NCBI GenBank assembly: GCA_001986395.2
Contig: MQVO02000015.1
Span: 620,001-684,000 of the forward strand
Length of the DNA stretch: 64,000 nucleotides
Reading direction: 5' to 3'
DNA from: Irpex lacteus
Taxonomy: Eukaryota; Basidiomycota; Agaricomycetes; Polyporales; Irpicaceae
Shown one piece after another: positions 33,215-43,842 of this stretch. The position numbers and the translations under genes are program-made. The notes beneath the pieces are model-generated. The model did no database searches, was not told the origin of the DNA, and saw only the letters and a list, made by a program, of their open reading frames with translations. The number at the start of each line of letters is the position of its first letter. Position 1 is the first letter of the stretch.

Positions 33215-34931
33215 CTACTGCTTGCCAGCCAAATCTTCCATCGCCTTCTGCACCTCCAATCTCTCCATCACAGCTCTATGCAAGCTAGACTGATCTCTTC
33301 TGGCAGCTTGTTTGCCTTTGGCTTTCGCTGATAAACCCATTGGTGTTCCAGGTGTCGACTCTGTCGGGGACATCGAAACAGCGGAGTTGTCTGCGATAGG
33401 CGTTGAAGTGGATTGTGGATGGGGAGCAGAGGAAGTCAGGTGAGAGGGCACAATAATAGGAGTTGGTCGGGGAGGTGGCGGCCACTGCGTGAGATTATAG
33501 TGTGAGCGGGGATGACAGGAGAGGGATTGGTGAAGACTTACGCCACGACGGGGTTGATTGAAGTGTAGTGCAGCCCATGGAGGATACTCTGACTCGAGAT
33601 GGACGAGGTGATCTTCGATAAACTTGAGCCGATCTAGTAATGATCGTGGTGGCGAGGGTACTATACCCAGCAAGATCTTTCAGTGAATGTGTATGGGCGA
33701 GTCAGGACGCACGCACCATAGCGGACTGCAATATGCTCCTCGACACTCTTCAGCCTCTCGTCTAGCCCTGGATACCTCCCAGCAGTGGGCTCCTCTTCTT
33801 CTTTGATACCTTTCTCGCGCCTTCCCTGCCCCACCCCAGTGGCCTTATCACTTGTGGTTGCCTTGGCCTTTACGTTAGCCGAGACAGTTTTCCTCAACGG
33901 CCCATCCTCGTTCTTCGCGATGTCAAACTTCATCTGCAAGTCCCTGTTCTGGGTTTTGGCGTCCGTTCTTGCGCATGATGCAACTACTCCTTCGTATTCT
34001 CCGTTTTCGTTCAGTTTGCGTCGTTTTTCTGACATGGAAAGAAGGAACTCTTGACGATTGGAGGCGTCATTTCGAGCGCGGTTTTGTGCGAGGAAGTGAG
34101 AGATAGACTTCGTTATCTGTGTTTGCATGAGTATGCAAGTAAGTTGTAACAGGCAATATAGCCACTTACCGTAGACGGGGTGCGGGGCTCTACGCCAGGG
34201 GCAAAGTGTGTATACTCCAGCTTACGCTCGTCTAGAGAGCTTTCTGTCTTGATAGCATTTCTACCTGCCTCCTCTTCAAATTTCGGTATAGCTGAGCCCC
34301 TCTTTGAATCATCGAATATCAACATCCACGTGAAAATTGATTGTTTTCGGTGAACCACTTACCAAACCCTCCACTAATCTCTTCAACGCTCCAGGAATTG
34401 TATCCCTTTCGCAGTCAGGGTTCATAACAATCATATCTGACTCGAACCCTCGTAAAGCCTGTGTTAGTCCTGCTTCCCGTAAAAAGTTTACGACGACGGT
34501 GTCCCAATGTGCTTGATGGTGTGGGGAGGGTACAGTTGTGACCATCGAATTAGGAATTGCGAAATGAGGCCCGTCGGGGAATGTGGTGCCATGGGATAAT
34601 GTATCGCTTATGTCGAGTGAAGGAGTGGCAGCTTGTATATTCGATATGTACTGTGGAGGATTGGACTCTCCCGTGTGGCGCGACGGATTACTTGCTTCAT
34701 GGCCGCTTGCACCGTCACGCCCAGTATCAAGCGTATCAATGACCATGCCGCTACCTTCACGTAAAGCAACAATGTCGGCGTTCAATGAGTGGTTGCTGTG
34801 AAAGAAGTATAATCATTAGTGAGTATGTGACGACTCCGAATTGAAGATGACTTGGGATACTTATTCGATGAATGAGTAGTAGTAACTCACCGACTGGACG
34901 CCTCATGCATATTTGAAGATAATTCTGTCAT
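33215..34931 (-). CDS. MBIP-like coiled-coil protein
   Basis: About 450 residues in several exons. The first exon, MTELSSNMHEASSR, joins by a consensus intron (GTGAGT..CACAG) to NHSLNADIVALREGSGM. After a polar stretch come AHWDTVVVNFLREAGLTQAL and IPGALKRLVEGL. A charged middle includes KSISHFLAQNRARNDASNR. The best signature is RYPGLDERLKSVEEHIAVRY joined to SLLDRLKFIEDHLVHLESEY and PPWAALHFNQPRRG. It is two short leucine/charged helices that match the conserved core of MAP3K12-binding inhibitory protein 1 (MBIP), an ATAC histone acetyltransferase subunit in animals. The C-terminus is Pro/Ser-rich, then a helix ending KAMEDLAGKQ. The function is inferred from this one motif, so the assignment is moderate. 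Confidence 0.6.
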
Positions 34932-35427
34932 ATTTAGCAGGCAAAAACTTGACCATGATAGCACCGCTCTATTCCGTGTTGTACGGTCGTGAGTCAACCA
35001 ACTTCGAAGTCATGTAGTTCAAAGTTAGTTTGCAAAAGTTCAAGTTGTGAGGCGCGGATTAAACGCCCAATTGAGATCTCAAGATCTTGCCGCCAGTGCG
35101 CTATCAACAGCACCGACCGTGGCAGTATTTATCGGACCTGCCAGTGGCATGTATCTCTAGTTCTTTCTTCATCGTGAGCTTTGGTTGACACCTCTTGATT
35201 TTAGAATTGGTATCTATAAAGGATCACGCCTGCTGAAAGGTTTGTCAAGCGATTAGGATATACGTCCTCTTGACGAAGTCTTTATTCCAGTACTTGCTCT
35301 GAACTATTCGACGACACTACACCCCTTAAGACTCTGATGGCTACCGCAATCGATACAATTCCGATCCCGTATAGCAACCCACATCTCGAACGTCACGCCT
35401 GATAAACTTGAAGCATAGCCCTCCCGT

Positions 35428-36167
35428 TCAGGAATCTGGAGTTCCCCAGTCCGCTATGTGCATTCCGGATCCATCATCCATGCTCAGAGGAGATCCATTC
35501 ATCTCAACTGCTCTACTCACTGCTTCCTCTTTACCAGCCCATTGCATGAGTTGCCTTTCAAAGGCATCCTTATCTCTCTCTGCAGCAATCACCTCGTCCA
35601 TCGACTCGTATCCAGCGTCCTATATGGCATTATAATTAGTATGCGAATATGCTGTGTGATTGGAAATGCGAGTGAAATGCGAGTGAAACGCGGACGGATG
35701 CCCGAGAAGCGTGGGAGTGCACGAGGGAAGAAGGTATACTTGGAGGGAACGTACATCATGTTCGTCGGATTGTCGAAACTGGGACTGCGAGTCCTGTAGA
35801 TTGTCATCTTGTATCGTTGGTTAATCAAATTTGATGGTGTTACTCGTGACAATCGTGTTCCGACACTTACCATCAGCCTCAGCGTCGAAGATTATGTCGT
35901 AGTCGATATCACTCGCGGTGACTATCCCCGATACGTTCTCTGCGTACCATGCCTTAATTCTGGGAATGACGTAGATAAGCGTAGTATGTATCTGAGTCCA
36001 TGGTTTACATTAGTATGCCGCAAGGATTGACCAGACATCTCCGGGGAAACGGGACGTACCATGTAGACAACACAGCCGACCAAAGCGACGAGGGCAACGA
36101 CGAGAACCAGGAGATTTATCCTTCTTTCCAGGTCAGTGAACTCGAGCATTGAATATGCAACACGCAT
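35428..36167 (-). CDS. single-TM protein of unknown function
   Basis: About 180 residues in four exons. MRVAYSMLEFTDLERRIN precedes one strong TM helix (LLVLVVALVALVGCVVYM). The next exon, IHTTLIYVIPRIKAWYAENV, continues into DYDIIFDAEADG. A short exon (QDSQSQFRQSDEHD) and a last exon, DAGYESMDEVIAAERDKDAF and on to GMHIADWGTPDS, give an acidic, soluble C-terminus. Splice borders are GTACGT/GTAAGT with AG acceptors. There is no signal for secretion other than the TM near the N-terminus, so a type II or tail-out single-pass protein is likely. I recognise no family. A second in-frame ATG (36149) would remove six residues. Confidence 0.6.
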
Positions 36168-37134
36168 TGTGGGTACAGCGATTGGGGTGGAGGGTGAGTG
36201 GCAAGATAGTGAAGTGAAAGGGGCATACTCAACCTTTCGCCTATATACGTCCGCCGCTGCTTGAGGTCAGTATAAAAAACCTGTCGGTGCACAGGATGAA
36301 AAAGAGCAGCAACGCAATTAAGACATAGATCTCCGCGCTAGCTTGTTCCAAAGGAACACAATCGAGACAATGGTCTGATTATGAGTGTTGAGTACTTATC
36401 TGCCTCTTCGTCCTTTCAAACCTACTTGCATTGTCTGATATTCGGTACGCCACGCCGGACTGTCGCAAGCGGACAGCGATTAGTGGATGTAATACAGGTC
36501 GCCACCCCAGTGTCGCTTCTCCCAACAACTTATGAGACCATGCTTGTCCACCGTCAAGATTTCAAAGTTTGACTAAAATGACTGAGCTGGCGGAATGATG
36601 GCGGTAGAAAACAACAGCTGTTTCCTAATTCGTCCGGTAGAGTGAAAGCATTAGACGCTCGAGGACTAGCCTGCAGAGTGGCGTCGAGCGAGCCCGTCTC
36701 AGACTCGGACCGATAATGAGTTCCTCTACATCCGAGTCGTGAGCTCTCAACGCCTTTTACACAGGAGATCTACTAACATCCAGGACACCATAGTCGTACA
36801 TGTAGGCCGGGTCATGAGGTTGTTTTCTACAAAAGCGCTAGCCAGAACATGATGCGTAGCTTTCAGAGGAAGAAGACAATTGCAACAAAAGGGCAGCTGT
36901 AGACTGATCCCTTTGCAGCCCTCGGACTCAATGATCACCATTTTAACATGATCAGCAAGTTATGTCGTCATGGAAATACTGACCCCTTCTTGAATAGTGT
37001 ACACTGCTCAGAACAAGGTGGCGGTCGCCAAGGTTGAGAGCGATGGTCGAGTATAAAGCCAGAGAGGTGAGTAAACTTCAATATCCTCTTTCCCACATAG
37101 AACTTATCATCAGCTTCTTATCATACTACAACTC
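36168..37134. other. intergenic region between divergent genes
   Basis: Upstream regions of the single-TM gene and of the F-box gene. I see no coding sequence or structured element here; short ORFs at 36381-36572 and 36747-36941 look like chance. Confidence 0.4.
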
Positions 37135-38916
37135 ATGGGCCTTGTTTACAACATTACTTGCCACAGACTCATCCGAATCGTAGTCGTTTTCCTCCGGATC
37201 AGGCAGTACATTCTCAATTGCTTTCTCCGAGTAGTGAGTCTCAACCCTGCGGAAAGAGCTCACACAGACCACTGACTGTACTGCTTACGTATTTGGTAGT
37301 GGCAGACCCCTCCGCCATTGCCACCACAAGTCCCGCAAGATCCCATATCACACCTCCCTGTCGAAGTCTTCGCCAATATCCTTACCTGGGTGGCGCTATA
37401 TGAGGCCAAGGATGTGAACGGCAGCGCGGCCCACGCAATCACTAACTGTGCGCAAGTGTGCAGCAGCTGGGCGAAGATCATCTATCCCAGACGGTTTCGG
37501 CGTTTGGTATTTAAACGAAGTGCAATGGATTTGAAGCACTCTCCAGTGCGTCCCATCTCTAGAAACCCCATCGTATCTTTCTGGTCGAGAGCCCCGATCG
37601 GGAGCTCTGTGTACACGAAGGAGGCAACATGGGAAGACTTGGATCGTTTCTTGAAGGATAGTCGTGGTCACCCCATCTCTTTTATCACCGAAGAGCTCGT
37701 TCTCCACGATGATCTACCCGATCTCAGGGAGAACCAAGGAACCTGGCTATCTGAGAATCGCTCTCAACCAATCCCAGGCCTGCGCGGTATCTATCGACTG
37801 TCCCTAACACCCTTCGTGTACTCGAGCGTATTGGAGTCATTACCGAACCTTCGCACTCTGACTCTAAACCCGTGGGTAGCAGGCCCTTCATACAACTTTT
37901 TCGGTCGAAAGATAATCCAAGGAAAACGTCTTCAAAAGCTACGCGTTGGTCCGACCCTCTGGTGGTGGCACCCAACGGACTTATTTGTCTTCCTTCTGCC
38001 CTTCGTCCGAATCGATGAGCTCGTCTTGGATAGCATGCAGTTGGTGTTGCCGCAGATACTCGACGACGAGATAGATGGGCGTGTGCGAGAGGGCTGGACT
38101 GAATACAAGGAACACAGAGTTGAAGTTGCTCGCATCCACGCTAGGTTCACCCCTCTCCCTCCGACGACCCCGTACATCGCGAGACGTGACGAACTCGAGA
38201 TTCCCTATAATCTTGGGTGGAATGCCCTGGTCTCTATTGTTAAGCCACGCTCTCTGAGGTATCTGAAATCTCGAGAAGCAGCGGCGTTCTACCCGCTCGA
38301 GCTCAGTGAGGAGTTCTTCCGCGCCTTCGGCCCTGGCCTCCATGAGCTGGATTGCGGAACATTCTGCTGTTCCTCAGATGCTGAGGCTCCCCTGCATAGG
38401 CAGACTAACACAATCAAACACATTCCTCGCCTTGTGCAATTCTGCAGAGGTATCGACAGACTATGCTTCCGAGTTGAACCACGCGGAGGGTACGACTGGC
38501 CGTGGGGTATCAAGTCTCAACCGAGAGACGAGGGTTGGTCGATCGCAGTGGAAACTCTGAAAAGAGCTGAACCAAGAGTCGTCGAAATTACCATCCACCT
38601 CGTACTTCTTTTTGACAAGTACGACAGCCGCAGCGACGAGTCTTGCAGAAGAAAGATCCAATCAGCCGCACACAAGCTCGACTACGCCCTATTGCATACT
38701 ACGATCGGAAAGCTACCAGCTCTGCGAGAAGTGACCCTTCGCGTTGGTTTGCGCTCTCCTGCTGTCGATAAACTGGACACGCCTTTGGCGCATCACGCCG
38801 ACGAAGCAGTCAGAGTTGTCCAGTCCCTCATCGATGCTTCCAATCCTGCGCGACCCTACCCGGATTTGCGCACACGTCTCTCATGGACTTATGTGACCGA
38901 TACTCACTCCCCGTAG
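37135..38916 (+). CDS. F-box domain protein
   Basis: Probably a substrate receptor of SCF ubiquitin ligases. The main exon (37300-38916) is one long open frame of about 538 codons. PISHLPVEVFANILTWVALY and ITNCAQVCSSWAKIIYPRRF form the F-box. Then come a leucine-rich C-terminal part (VLESLPNLRTLTLNPW, RIDELVLDSMQLVLPQI, FRAFGPGLHELDCGTF, IGKLPALREVTLRVGL) and a stop. The main frame has no ATG near its start. A 66-nt phase-0 intron (37234-37299; GTGAGT donor, CTGAC branch, GGTAG acceptor) joins it to an upstream 33-codon exon starting at ATG 37135 (MGLVYNITCHRL). That first exon is hydrophobic and less certain. If it is wrong, the start would be a later Met or an upstream exon I cannot see. 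Confidence 0.78.
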
Positions 38917-39175
38917 TATGTGATGCGTACTCATAAAATATATTACAGTGTACTAGTATACGAAGGACCAGTTATAGGTCGTCTAATAGTCAAGGATGTT
39001 TAATTGGTTCTGAATCGGCTTGCGCGCCAGTGTTCGGTCTCTGCCCGCCTTGTCACTCGTTAGCCGACCTTTTGCGTGAGATATACCGAGCACCGTGAGT
39101 ATCTGCCACGATGCAAACCTACGAATACGTGGCCACAACTTGATTCACATCTACTACGACCGTGGCCGTCACCGG

Positions 39176-39182
39176 CTATATA
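39176..39182 (+). promoter_or_regulatory. TATA box of the DAP1-like gene
   Basis: TATATAA, about 65 bp before the ATG at 39242. Confidence 0.55.
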
Positions 39183-39241
39183 ACCACCAGCACCTGAACT
39201 GACGCGATTATAGTGCGGCGTTTGCCGTTTCCCCCGTAATC

Positions 39242-39879
39242 ATGGACTCTGTGACCATCCTCATTGCCGCACTCCTTGCAATTCCAGCCATACTCATCTA
39301 TCGCATCGCGTTTTCGACTCGAACCACCACCAGCTCAAATCAAGAGCCTACCGAGACAGAGAAGAAGACCGAGGAAGAGTCAAAGACTATCATGCAGCCC
39401 GCCAGAGATGATCTGCAACCACCGAAGGACGACCCATGGACACTCCAGCAGTTGAAGGAGTTCGACGGGTCTGATCCATCGAAACCCATTTACGTCGCTA
39501 TTAAAGGTACGATTCCAAGTTCCCTACGAAATGTGTATGCGGAATTCTGGACATGACACGCGTATCTAGGCACGGTATTCGACGTGTCACACAAACGCGA
39601 AACGTATGGCAAGGGAGGTTCCTACAACCTCTTCGCTGGCAAAGACGCTTCGAAAGCGTTGGGAAAGTCGAGTCTGAAGGAGGAGGATGCGTCGCCTGAC
39701 TACAGCGAGCTCCCCGAGGCGGAATTGAAGGTGCTTAACGACTGGCACGACTTCTTCAAGTACGTTTCCTGCTTCATGTCCCATCCGATATGATGCTGAA
39801 CATGACTATCTGCACTAGGAAACGATACAATATCGTTGGGAGAGTTACAGACTTGCCTCCGGCAGTGGCGAACCTATAG
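39242..39879 (+). CDS. DAP1: membrane-associated cytochrome b5-like heme-binding protein (Dap1/PGRMC family)
   Basis: Three exons give about 175 residues. MDSVTILIAALLAIPAILIY is the N-terminal membrane anchor. A charged linker rich in Glu and Lys follows, then DDPWTLQQLKEFDGSDPSKP and IYVAIKG. After an intron come TVFDVSHKRETYGKGGSYNL and FAGKDASKALGKSSL, then HDFFKKRYNIVGRVTDLP and the stop. GTVFDVS, YGPGGSY-like and FAGKDAS are the signature of the cytochrome b5-like/steroid-binding domain of the PGRMC/Dap1 family, which binds heme through Tyr and supports P450 enzymes of ergosterol synthesis in the ER. The Tyr of ETYGKGGSY fits the heme ligand. The gene is intact and of the usual length. 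Confidence 0.92.
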
Positions 39880-42800
39880 CCAGGGCTCTAATCGGACAAT
39901 CAGCTGTACATCTACTTTTGCAACGGGGAATCTGTATTGCTACGTTTACTCATCGACATCAGTGTCCTGGAGCATGACAGGTGTTATCCTTCCATGTTCC
40001 GTGTGCCATACATGGGATAGCTGGGCCTGGTGGTATAGCGATTCTGGCAGCTCCGGAATTCCATGCATCCTTTAGTGCCTTACCATCCTCGATGCTCTGA
40101 CCGAGCATACACCTCATAGGAACTCTGGACCCAATATGTGTACCGCCCCAACCCTTGACGGAAACGCAGAACTCAGTTCAGCAAAGGTTATATTAATTGT
40201 AGACCCTTTACAGAACTATGTGGAGGTGTGTGGCTGAATACCCCCGAACCTGATCGTCGTTCATTTACTGACTTGGAAATCATAATATACGCAGATCCGG
40301 AACTTCTTGAAGCTTAGCTGGAAGCTCATCAACCCTGTACGACAATGTGCCATCGATCTGGGAGAGGAATGGATAACTATCCAGACTCAAATCGCGTAGA
40401 GGACTAACCAATGCTCGACCTATTCCCAGTGATCGTACCGATGTGATCTTCGTTTCCGGATAGGATGGACCACCGGAATTCAGTACGTCTATTTGGCTGC
40501 TCAAAGCGGAATGATAATGACTGACTTCAGGGATTGTAGGAAGTTTGTTTCCAGGATAGTCGTGTCATCACCCGCAGAGACCGCGAGGTACCTCCATTCG
40601 AGACTTATGCAGGGTAGACATGGTTTCATTCAGGAACTTCAGCTTTCGCCACCGTAACACTCTGCACGAAACATGAGAGTTTACTTGCTGTACTGTTCAT
40701 CCAGATATGGGGCGTTGTAATCCACGTAAGTACTCCTACCTTCTACATTGACAAGTCCAAGCCAGGCTAATACGGTCCGTGTCAGGTGACGAAGCATCGT
40801 AAGTAAGTTCAGGCTTCATGAGGCCTGCTCTTTCCACTTCCATACTCCTGTCAACCAACTGAACATTCGTGTACCGACGACACACACCACTCACCCGAAT
40901 CCTTGAAGATTCCGACACTAAACACAGCTAAAACCACCGAACCGCGACTTCTTTGAACTATGTACACCCTCCCGCCATCACTTCCATATCCCAACATCCA
41001 CACCCCCTCTTCTCCCTTTCCATACCTATGTACCTCGCGGCCTCCAGTCGGTCTCTGTGCGAACCCGTCCGAAGTGGCGTACATGTACAGTAAGTTTCTG
41101 ACCCGTCGTTACATACCATAGAACTCACTCACTATACCGCTATACAACAGCCGTACAAACCGAAGACATGCAATACAGTAACACCCCTCGGGTTCCCAGA
41201 GGTGTACAACTGTCTCACGCCGCAGATGTTGCTTACATAGATCATGTGCATGTGTGGCTGGAGGGGTCGATAATGGTATGTCGGACCCGCATCACTTGTG
41301 CCGTCACGAGATCATCATCAATACCAGAATACAGAAATATAGAGGCGCCCCTGACCTGCTTCTTCCCGTCCCTTGCATGCAATTTTGGCCCTGTACGGCT
41401 CATGTTGGCTGTTCGACGATCCTCGTTTTCCATCGGCTCGTCTACGCCATGGTTCTAGTAATCTCCAACGCAGCAAGCCTACATGCAGGAGACTCTAAAG
41501 AGGGAGGTTGCACGGTTGCCCGATTACGTTGTGACGAAGGCGTTCAGTAGCATCTCATCGTGCTCCTTACTACATCCGTACCCGGTGGCGTTCTCCGAGC
41601 TCTCACAACCCGGCTTTTCAAACCCCACTTACTTATTGGACCCGTATTTCCGGCCTTTCAGAGTAATCTTCCACGCCCGTCAGGACATGCATGGCCAGCT
41701 GTGTCTAGTCTGGAGGACTGAGATCCGGATCTTAGACATCATGCCATAATATCTCCTAATACTTATTGATGGTAAGTACAGGCCACGCTTTGCAATTTCG
41801 GTAGCTGATCATGAGGTTTCTGGGTTCTAGATACCCAGTTTGCGTGCGTGTGTATGGCTGCGTACAGAAATTGCTGTATCTTCCAGTTCTCTGGGAGACC
41901 TGATTGACTTGGTTTACACGTCATCCGAAGGCCCGTGTGTGCATCTTCCATCTCATTTGGATACGTAGATATGTTCTAACCTACTCCATCGCCTAGTTAA
42001 TTTGAAGGCCAACAAACTTGAAATTTTCGTCTTGTGTGACATATGAGTCAGTTTCGGTTATTTGCATCTCATCTCGTGTTTGTTGCAATATCTCGTTCAC
42101 AGTCGCGTCTCTTTTGACAGGCAGGCGCAGCTAGCTCCGACGACGGCGAGCCTCAGTGAACTTTATTCGCGCCTGAACCTATCGGGCAGGGATACGATAT
42201 TCCATCAAAAGACGGGTGACGTAACAAGATTTCTAGTCCGTGGCGGTTCACACATTTACTCGTGGTACTCCGTGGTCCTGTACAGTTGCTCTCTCAGGTA
42301 ATGCCAGTCGCAGACTTCGCTGCCTCATGCAATAACGCACACACGCAGGATCTTCATCTCAGCGACAGCGGCCTGTACGATTCAATTCAATGCGATGAAC
42401 TCTAACTCTCGGTCAGGCCGTCGTTGCCACGGATATCGTTCGTTTATTGCCTGGATGGGAAATTCGACGAGGGGGCAGTGGTGCGATTACATACGCGTAC
42501 ACGCTATCCGCACTGCGTTTACGTGGTGCGCCTGCACCCCTCCCTGCGCACGATTATGCTCGTGGATACCTGTATGATACGGTTTGTCCGCGGCTTGACA
42601 AAGTTGGAACTCCTACACGGCAGTGTCGCACAAAAGTTGAAGACTGATTCATATTGGACATGTATGTACAGTTGCATCAGTCTTCTTTTCTGCTGTTATA
42701 GGCAAGATGGTGCCGTCGCGTCTAGGAGGGTTTCTGCTCAAGGCAGTTAGCACACTTTTGGGGCCCGACCGGTCCACCACCCGTTTCGAGGTCTGAACGC

Positions 42801-43842
42801 TATGAGTTGGCACTGAGCAACATGGTCGAAAGAGATATGGATACGAAGGGCTCGAGCTGCTTGTCCCTTTCCTTCATATACCCAGGAAAGAAGTCGCGAC
42901 CGTGGATATGGACAAATGACACCTGTTGATACAGTATTCCGTCGAAGGCATGTCCAGTTGGGACTCCCGATGCTAGCGTCAGACCTCTTTCCGCAGTGCA
43001 GCCCTACCACGTTCTCAGCTGATCATTTGCTTGTCCGAGCCCTCCACAAACGAACCATTGTGGACCAATCCGCCACTAAGTCCGATTATAGGTGCCGGCA
43101 CGTGTTGATGAGCGGCGTCCGCATCAGCTAGCAGTGGCGGGCTCGAGATATTCCCTTGGGCTGCCTTGTACGGCGAGCAGGCGAGGCGAGACAAGTGCAA
43201 CGGCGGTGGCGAAGAGCAGGAGGATGGCTGGATGAAGACGGCAAGGGCGAGAAAGACGTGAGAGATACTGAATATGTTGAGACAAGCCCAGCGCGCACGA
43301 AGCGACCGAGCAGCCGAACTTAGACGCCTGACCATATTAGCGGGTTAAATATTCCCACTGCAAGCTATCGACCCTGCGACCCCTTGGCCAGAGGGGCAAC
43401 TGACGCGTCTTTCTTTGCGACCTCCACGTTCCACGCTCGTCGAGTCACCGCCGTTCGTCGTCGAACACCAGTCAGAGCTCGCTGTCGCGTCCGACCACCC
43501 GGCACCGACGCCCACAGCTGTTGAGTAACACCGCCTCCCGTATTAGTATCTGTCATCGACTTAGCACCCACGTATACGGTCTGCTCACTGCCACCTCACC
43601 AACAACTCCTCCCGAGATCGCAGTATATTATCTGTGACTGTGTCGAGCTCCCCGAACCCCGTGACTCACCCGGGAGACGACCTTGTCTCGGGCACTCCCT
43701 TTCATCTCTTTCTTCTTCCCCCATCCACGGCCATTCAGCCATCCTCCCCTTCGCACACTCTCCACCATTCCCCCTCGCACCTATCTAGTACTTGCAGTTT
43801 TGGCTACGCCACGGTCATTGTTCATACATACCAATCACCATC
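39880..43842. other. gene-poor region with possible decayed or unrecognised genes
   Basis: No recognised gene. Several stretches look partly coding: minus 40280-41084 (listed separately); plus 41483-41749; and plus 42405-42650, with a hydrophobic frame (ATDIVRLLPGWEIRRGGSG). A minus-strand ORF of 106 codons at 43015-43335 starts at an ATG with a hydrophobic N-terminus and lies divergent from the BCS1-like gene; it may be part of its promoter region. No reverse transcriptase, integrase or transposase motif was seen. Confidence 0.35.
40280..41084 (-). CDS. possible multi-exon gene, unknown (tentative)
   Basis: Three minus-strand frames can be joined by consensus introns into one reading. One middle exon is VERAGLMKPELTYDASSPDT and onward to CQCRR; an intron leads to VLRWRKLKFLNETMSTLHKS. 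A phase-2 GTGATG donor then leads to QIDVLNSGGPSYPETKITSV and LVSPLRDLSLDSYPFLSQID, with a stop at 40280. The last exon looks like the leucine-rich end of an F-box-type protein. The first exon (from ATG 41084) does not connect cleanly, so the start and the gene itself are doubtful. Confidence 0.22.

Noticed and set aside
39880..43842. A possible retrotransposon or DNA-transposon body in the gene-poor region.
   Set aside because: No reverse transcriptase, integrase, helicase or DDE transposase motif was found in any frame.
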